Source of the DNA: Palsa-744 sp036498265
Lineage (GTDB): Bacteria > Actinomycetota > Thermoleophilia > Solirubrobacterales > Solirubrobacteraceae
Length of the DNA stretch: 43,098 bases
Direction: 5' to 3'
Assembly (NCBI GenBank): GCA_036498265.1
Contig: DASYFT010000012.1
Coordinates: forward strand, 1 to 43,098
Below, piece by piece: positions 39,431 to 43,098 of the stretch. The notes under the pieces are model-generated. The model searched no databases. It was not told where the DNA came from and saw only the letters and a list, made by a program, of their open reading frames with translations. The position numbers were made by a program, and so were the translations under genes. Position 1 is the stretch's first letter. Each line of letters opens with the position of its first letter.

Positions 39431-42184
39431 TTAGAGGCCTGTTCCGTGCTGGGGCAGGTGGTCTCTGAGTTGGTGGCGGGACTTCACGTCGAGCTTGCGG
39501 AATGCCTTGCGTAGGTGGTAGTGGACCGTGCTCGGGCTGATGAACAGCTGTGCCGCGATCTCTTGGTTCGTAGCGCCCTCGGCCGCGAGGCGGCAGATCT
39601 GTGCCTCCTGGGGGGTCAGGTCGTCGCGGGTGTCGGCGGTGCGTTTGCGGGCGTGCTCGCCGGTCGCCTCGAGCTCGACCCGGGCTCGGTCGGCGAACGC
39701 TTCCATGCCGAACTCCGTGAATAGCGTGTGGGCGCTGCGTAGCTGCTCGCGCGCATCGAGCCGGCGGCGCTCTCGCCGCAACCATTCGCCGTACAGGAGG
39801 TGGGCGCGTGCGAGCTCCACGCGGACGCGGCTCCGCTCGAGCGCCTCGATGGCCTGGCGGTAGAACGTCTCGGCGGCTTTCCCGTGGCTGAGCTGCGCCC
39901 GCGAGCGGGCCTCGACGCCGAGAGCCCAGTTGCCGCCACTGGCCGCTGTCATCTGCGAGAGCCTGTCGAGCGTATCCCCTGCGAGCTCGGCCCTCTCGCA
40001 GTGGGCGGCCGCCTCGATCAGCTCGACTAATCCCCAGTTTCGGGGCCACGTCGCGTTGGAATCCTCGCCCGCCAGCGCGGCCGAAGCGGCCGCGTCCTCG
40101 TAATGACCGAGGCCGTTATGCAGCACGGCGGTGGCCCAGTGAGTGAAGGTCAGCCCCCGTCCCTCGCCGCGGCGCACGACCTCCTTCGTGGCGACTTCGA
40201 TCATCTCGGCTGCCTCAGCCTCGCGGCCCTGGAAGGCGACCAGCGCCAGTGCCGGGTAAGGCGTGAGGCTGCTTCCGGCCGCCTCGTTCACCGCCGCCGC
40301 CTCTTGAGCGAGCGATGCGGTCACGGCGGGTTCTCCCGCCAGCAAGTGCGCCCCTGCGCGCGTCGTGAGCGCCAACGGGAGCACGGTCAGCGCACCGGCA
40401 TCGCGGGCGAGCTGAACGAAACGCGCCGAGAGCACGTCCCAGCTCTCATAGTCCCACAGCAGCACGGCGGCGTTGTAGGCGAGCCAAAGCCAACGGAGGC
40501 CGTCCTCCGAGGAGACCTCGTCCCTCCGGAACGTACTCAGCGCCTGCCTTAAGATCGGCGCGCCTGCGCCGTGCCCGTCGGTGATCAGGACGGCGAACCC
40601 CTCGAGGAGGAGGTCGGGCGCGCGCGGAGGCTGCGGCGAGCGAGGCGCCGCACGGATCGCCTCGGCGACTTCCAGCGGACCGCCTCCCTTGGCGAGACGG
40701 CCGGCGAACGTTGCCGCGTCGAGCGCATCGAGGTAGGTCTCGCGCGCGAGCGTCACATCCAGCAACTCAAGCCGCTTGGCGGCGTTGAGCAGGAGCGGCG
40801 GAGCATCGTTGCCGCGGCTCGCGGCGAACGCGATCTGGGCTCGAAGCACGTGGACCTGGGCGCGCCGCAGCTCGTCGAGCGGTCCCGCCTCGGCGATGGC
40901 GACCAGTGCGAGCGCCGCGTCGAACGCGCCGGCTCGGTGCTTGGCCTGGGCCGCGGCCAGTGCGCGCTTCGCCCGCCGCGCCGGCTCGACCGTCAGTCCG
41001 GCCGCACGTTCCAGAAAGGCAGCCGCTGCCGCCAGCCCGCCGCGCGCCTGCGCTCGGCCAGCCGAGCGCTCAAGCTCCTCAGCGACCTCCTCGTCGGGCT
41101 CAAACGCCGCTTGGGCTCGGTGCCAGGCACGGCGATCGGGGTCCATCTCGGGGTCGGTCGCGTCCGCCAGAGCGCGATGCACGGCCTGCCGTTCCGTAGG
41201 CGAGGCCGCGCGATACACGGACGAACGCACCAGCGGGTGACGGAACGTCACGCGCGTCCCGATCCCGAGCAACCCATCGGTGTCGGCCGCCGCCGCCGCC
41301 ACGATCCCGAGCCGCGCGGCCGCCCGCCAAACCAGGAGTGGGTCACCGACCGGCTCCGCCGCTGCGACCAACAGCAGTCGCTGGGTGTCGGCCGGAAGCC
41401 CCGCGAGCCTCCGGCGGAAGCTGTCCTCGATCCGCCCCGACAGCCCCAAAGCGTCCAACACGCCGAATCCGCCCGCCAACTGAGTCGTCGTCAATCCCCG
41501 CGGCAACTCCAACAACGCCAACGGATTACCCCGCGTCTCAGCGACGATCCGCTCCCGCACCCGCTCATCCAACGGCACCCGCAACGCGGAGCCCAACAGC
41601 GCGCGCGCATCACCGTTACGCAGCCCCTCGACGACTAGCTTCGGCAATCCCTCGAGGTCATCGCCCGGGTCACGCGTCACGAAAATCAGCGCGACCGACT
41701 CCGCCACGAGCCGCCGCGCCACGAACGCCAGCGCCTGCGCCGACGCCCGATCAAGCCACTGCGCGTCATCGACGACACACAGAAGCGGCTGCTCCTGGGC
41801 CGCTTCCGAGAGCAGGCTCAGCGTCGCGAGCCCGACCAGAAACCGATGGGGCGCGTCCCCCGCACCGAGCCCGAAGGCCACCCCCAAGGCCTCCCGCTGA
41901 GGCACGGGCAGGCGCCCGAGCCGATCCAGCAACGGCGCGCACAACTGCTGCAGGGCCGCGAACGCCAGCTCCATCTCCGACTCTACACCCACCGCCCGTG
42001 CAACCCGAAAGCCCGACGCCGACCCGATCGCGGCCTCCAACAGCGCCGTCTTACCAACCCCCGGCTCGCCGCATATGACCAGCACCCCGCTGCGCCCATC
42101 CCGTACCGCCCCGAGCAGCCGATCCAGCACCTCGCGCTCGGTGCGCCGGCCGTGCAACACCGCTGCCGGCCCCTCGGTGACCAT
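39431..42184 (-). CDS. Large ATPase (LAL/MalT-type) LuxR-family transcriptional regulator
   Basis: 917 residues. N-terminal AAA/STAND-type ATPase: LHGRRTEREVLDRLL, Walker A GEPGVGKTALL, Walker B LLCVVDDAQWLD. A long helical, TPR-like middle region follows (about 380-840). The C-terminal LuxR helix-turn-helix reads LTPQEAQICRLAAEGATNQEIAAQLFISPSTV and then a recognition helix. Such proteins bind an inducer, hydrolyse ATP and activate nearby genes. The ATG at 42184 is preceded by TATCGT 9 nt upstream; an ATG at 42208 is an alternative, and the frame open to 42442 crosses the divergent promoter region. It probably controls the divergent crotonase gene. Confidence 0.92.
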   Translation of the reverse strand: MVTEGPAAVLHGRRTEREVLDRLLGAVRDGRSGVLVICGEPGVGKTALLEAAIGSASGFRVARAVGVESEMELAFAALQQLCAPLLDRLGRLPVPQREALGVAFGLGAGDAPHRFLVGLATLSLLSEAAQEQPLLCVVDDAQWLDRASAQALAFVARRLVAESVALIFVTRDPGDDLEGLPKLVVEGLRNGDARALLGSALRVPLDERVRERIVAETRGNPLALLELPRGLTTTQLAGGFGVLDALGLSGRIEDSFRRRLAGLPADTQRLLLVAAAEPVGDPLLVWRAAARLGIVAAAAADTDGLLGIGTRVTFRHPLVRSSVYRAASPTERQAVHRALADATDPEMDPDRRAWHRAQAAFEPDEEVAEELERSAGRAQARGGLAAAAAFLERAAGLTVEPARRAKRALAAAQAKHRAGAFDAALALVAIAEAGPLDELRRAQVHVLRAQIAFAASRGNDAPPLLLNAAKRLELLDVTLARETYLDALDAATFAGRLAKGGGPLEVAEAIRAAPRSPQPPRAPDLLLEGFAVLITDGHGAGAPILRQALSTFRRDEVSSEDGLRWLWLAYNAAVLLWDYESWDVLSARFVQLARDAGALTVLPLALTTRAGAHLLAGEPAVTASLAQEAAAVNEAAGSSLTPYPALALVAFQGREAEAAEMIEVATKEVVRRGEGRGLTFTHWATAVLHNGLGHYEDAAASAALAGEDSNATWPRNWGLVELIEAAAHCERAELAGDTLDRLSQMTAASGGNWALGVEARSRAQLSHGKAAETFYRQAIEALERSRVRVELARAHLLYGEWLRRERRRLDAREQLRSAHTLFTEFGMEAFADRARVELEATGEHARKRTADTRDDLTPQEAQICRLAAEGATNQEIAAQLFISPSTVHYHLRKAFRKLDVKSRHQLRDHLPQHGTGL

Positions 42185-42351
42185 GGCACACCGACGATAC
42201 CGCGCCATGCGACACCGAGGACACGGGATGCGAGCCGGCCCGACCCGCGCCAACCAGGTAGTCCCGACGACGACTACCCGTTGGGTGATTCGAGCACCCC
42301 TGGTAGCTGCGACTGTCGATGCTCCCAACCCAGCTACGCGAAGGAGCAAGT
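42185..42351. promoter_or_regulatory. Divergent control region with three inverted repeats
   Basis: Between the LuxR regulator (minus) and the crotonase (plus). Inverted repeats: GGTAGTC/GACTACC (42257-42278, 8-nt gap), GGGTG/CACCC (42283-42299), and GTAGCTG/CAGCTAC (42303-42337, 21-nt gap). These are candidate operators for the LuxR protein. TATCGT on the minus strand (42195-42190) fits its promoter. Confidence 0.5.
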
Positions 42352-42528
42352 ATGAACAACCCAGTCGAGCACCCGCACGAATCGCTCGTCGCCCAAGAGC
42401 AGCGAGCGTCACGCGCCGACACGAAGCTAGATGGGCGCACAAGGGCGATGGGAGCTAGCCCGCCGGGGCGGAACCCTGACCGGCTGCGTTCCCATGACCG
42501 CCCGCTCACGACGAAAGAAGGACCTACG
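42352..42528 (+). other. Possible leader peptide or N-terminal extension of the crotonase
   Basis: ATG at 42352 with a good AAGGAG site 5 nt upstream opens a frame of 59 codons that runs without a stop into the ATG of the crotonase at 42529. The encoded sequence (MNNPVEHPHESLVAQEQ...) is hydrophilic, Arg/Pro-rich and unlike any crotonase N-terminus. Either it is a real N-terminal extension or the reading frame is accidental and the second ribosome site is used. Confidence 0.4.
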
Positions 42529-43098
42529 ATGCCCGATCACACTTCCGCCCCGTTTTCACCCACGACCTTCCGCGTGACCCGTCACTCCGCGAGCTTCTGG
42601 CGAGTCACGTTCGACAACGGTCCGCTCAACCTGATCGACGGCCAGATGAACCTCGAGTTGCACCAGCTGCTCGATGAGGTCGAACGGGACGGCCGCGTGG
42701 CAGTCGTCCTGTTCGACAGCGACAACCCCGACTACTTCCTGGCGCACTACGCGGTCCCCTCGGACATGAGCCCGCTCGCGGCGCGCCAGCCCAGCGAGGC
42801 GGTGCCGTGGCTGCACTGGGCCACCTTCCTCGCCCGCCTGAGCAAGTCCCCCGTGGTCACGATCACCGCGCTACGCGGCCGTGCCCGCGGCGCCGGCAGC
42901 GAGTTCGCGCTTGCGACCGACATCCGCTTCGCCAGCCGCGAGAGGGCCGTCATCGCTCAGTTCGAGGTTGCCCTGGGCGCGATCCCCGGCGGCGCGCCCG
43001 CCACCCGGCTGCCCGGCATCGTCGGCCGTGGCCGCGCCTTCGAGATCGTGCTCGGCGGCGAGGATTTCGACGGTGCCCTCGCCGAGCGCTACGGCTAC
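42529..43098 (+). CDS. Enoyl-CoA hydratase/isomerase (crotonase) family protein, 3' end outside window
   Basis: 190 residues visible. The N-terminal strand TFRVTRHSASFWRVTFDNGP is followed by NLIDGQM, VVLFDSDNPDYFLAHY at the first crotonase segment, then SPVVTITALRGRARGAGSEFALATDIRFAS (second oxyanion-hole loop) and GAIPGGAPATRLP. At the first loop FLAHY replaces the usual FSAGAD, so this is a divergent member, and hydratase activity is not assured. The ATG at 42529 has AGAAGGA upstream; an in-frame start at 42352 would add 59 residues. It is divergent from the LuxR regulator, its likely controller. Confidence 0.85.
   Translation, partial: MPDHTSAPFSPTTFRVTRHSASFWRVTFDNGPLNLIDGQMNLELHQLLDEVERDGRVAVVLFDSDNPDYFLAHYAVPSDMSPLAARQPSEAVPWLHWATFLARLSKSPVVTITALRGRARGAGSEFALATDIRFASRERAVIAQFEVALGAIPGGAPATRLPGIVGRGRAFEIVLGGEDFDGALAERYGY

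Overview
The window is high-GC DNA with the strong third-position GC of an actinobacterium. The gene content fits class Thermoleophilia (Solirubrobacterales or a relative): a rplM-rpsI-glmM-glmS-nnr-alr cell-envelope/ribosome block, LexA with a GAAC-N4-GTTC SOS box, GuaB3, and many genes whose start codon lies 6-9 nt after a TAnnnT -10 element (leaderless style). The placement is inferred from gene content; no 16S gene is present.

Layout. 1-5384: end of an alkyltransferase gene (ogt), thioredoxin reductase, two membrane proteins (flippase-like LPG_synthase_TM protein and PAP2-type phosphatase), a class I glutamine amidotransferase, and a crotonase. 5446-15162: a respiratory island with two aa3-type cytochrome c oxidase gene sets. 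Set 1 is subunit II, subunit I of A1 type, heme O synthase and two small membrane subunits. Set 2 is subunit II, subunit I of A2 type, a duplicated Usp-like protein, the only subunit III, and a 36-residue membrane peptide. A convergent gene encodes a lipoprotein that joins cytochrome c to a cupredoxin. 15232-18868: glycosyltransferase, zinc-ribbon protein, Ala/Ser/Gly-rich lipoprotein, a 21-bp x4 tandem repeat, an exported protein and a HIT hydrolase.

18961-31080 is nearly all minus strand: CCA-adding-type nucleotidyltransferase, alr, nnr, glmS, glmM, S9, L13, guaA and guaB3. These cover peptidoglycan precursor supply, NAD(P)HX repair, ribosome assembly and purine balance. Several are coupled by 1-8 nt overlaps. 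Ribosomal protein S9 carries a long acidic N-terminal extension with an internal repeat.

31259-37584: a leucyl-tRNA-synthetase homologue that has lost recognisable editing motifs, the HAxxH motif and the C-terminal domain, coupled by ATGA to a threonine-synthase-like PLP enzyme; then an acidic small protein, an exported two-repeat Cys protein preceded by a GEMM-I (c-di-GMP-I) riboswitch-like leader, an ECF sigma factor fused to a zinc-finger/membrane anti-sigma-like tail, and an NTF2-like protein. 37631-43098: RNase P RNA with a clear promoter and terminator, lexA with its SOS box, tRNA-Leu(GAG), a roughly 490-bp non-coding stretch with large inverted repeats, a large ATPase-LuxR regulator, and a divergent crotonase cut off by the window edge.

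The strongest candidates for something undescribed are the degenerate LeuRS/threonine-synthase pair, the GEMM-like leader with its repeat protein, the cytochrome c-cupredoxin lipoprotein beside the dual oxidase locus, and the extended S9.
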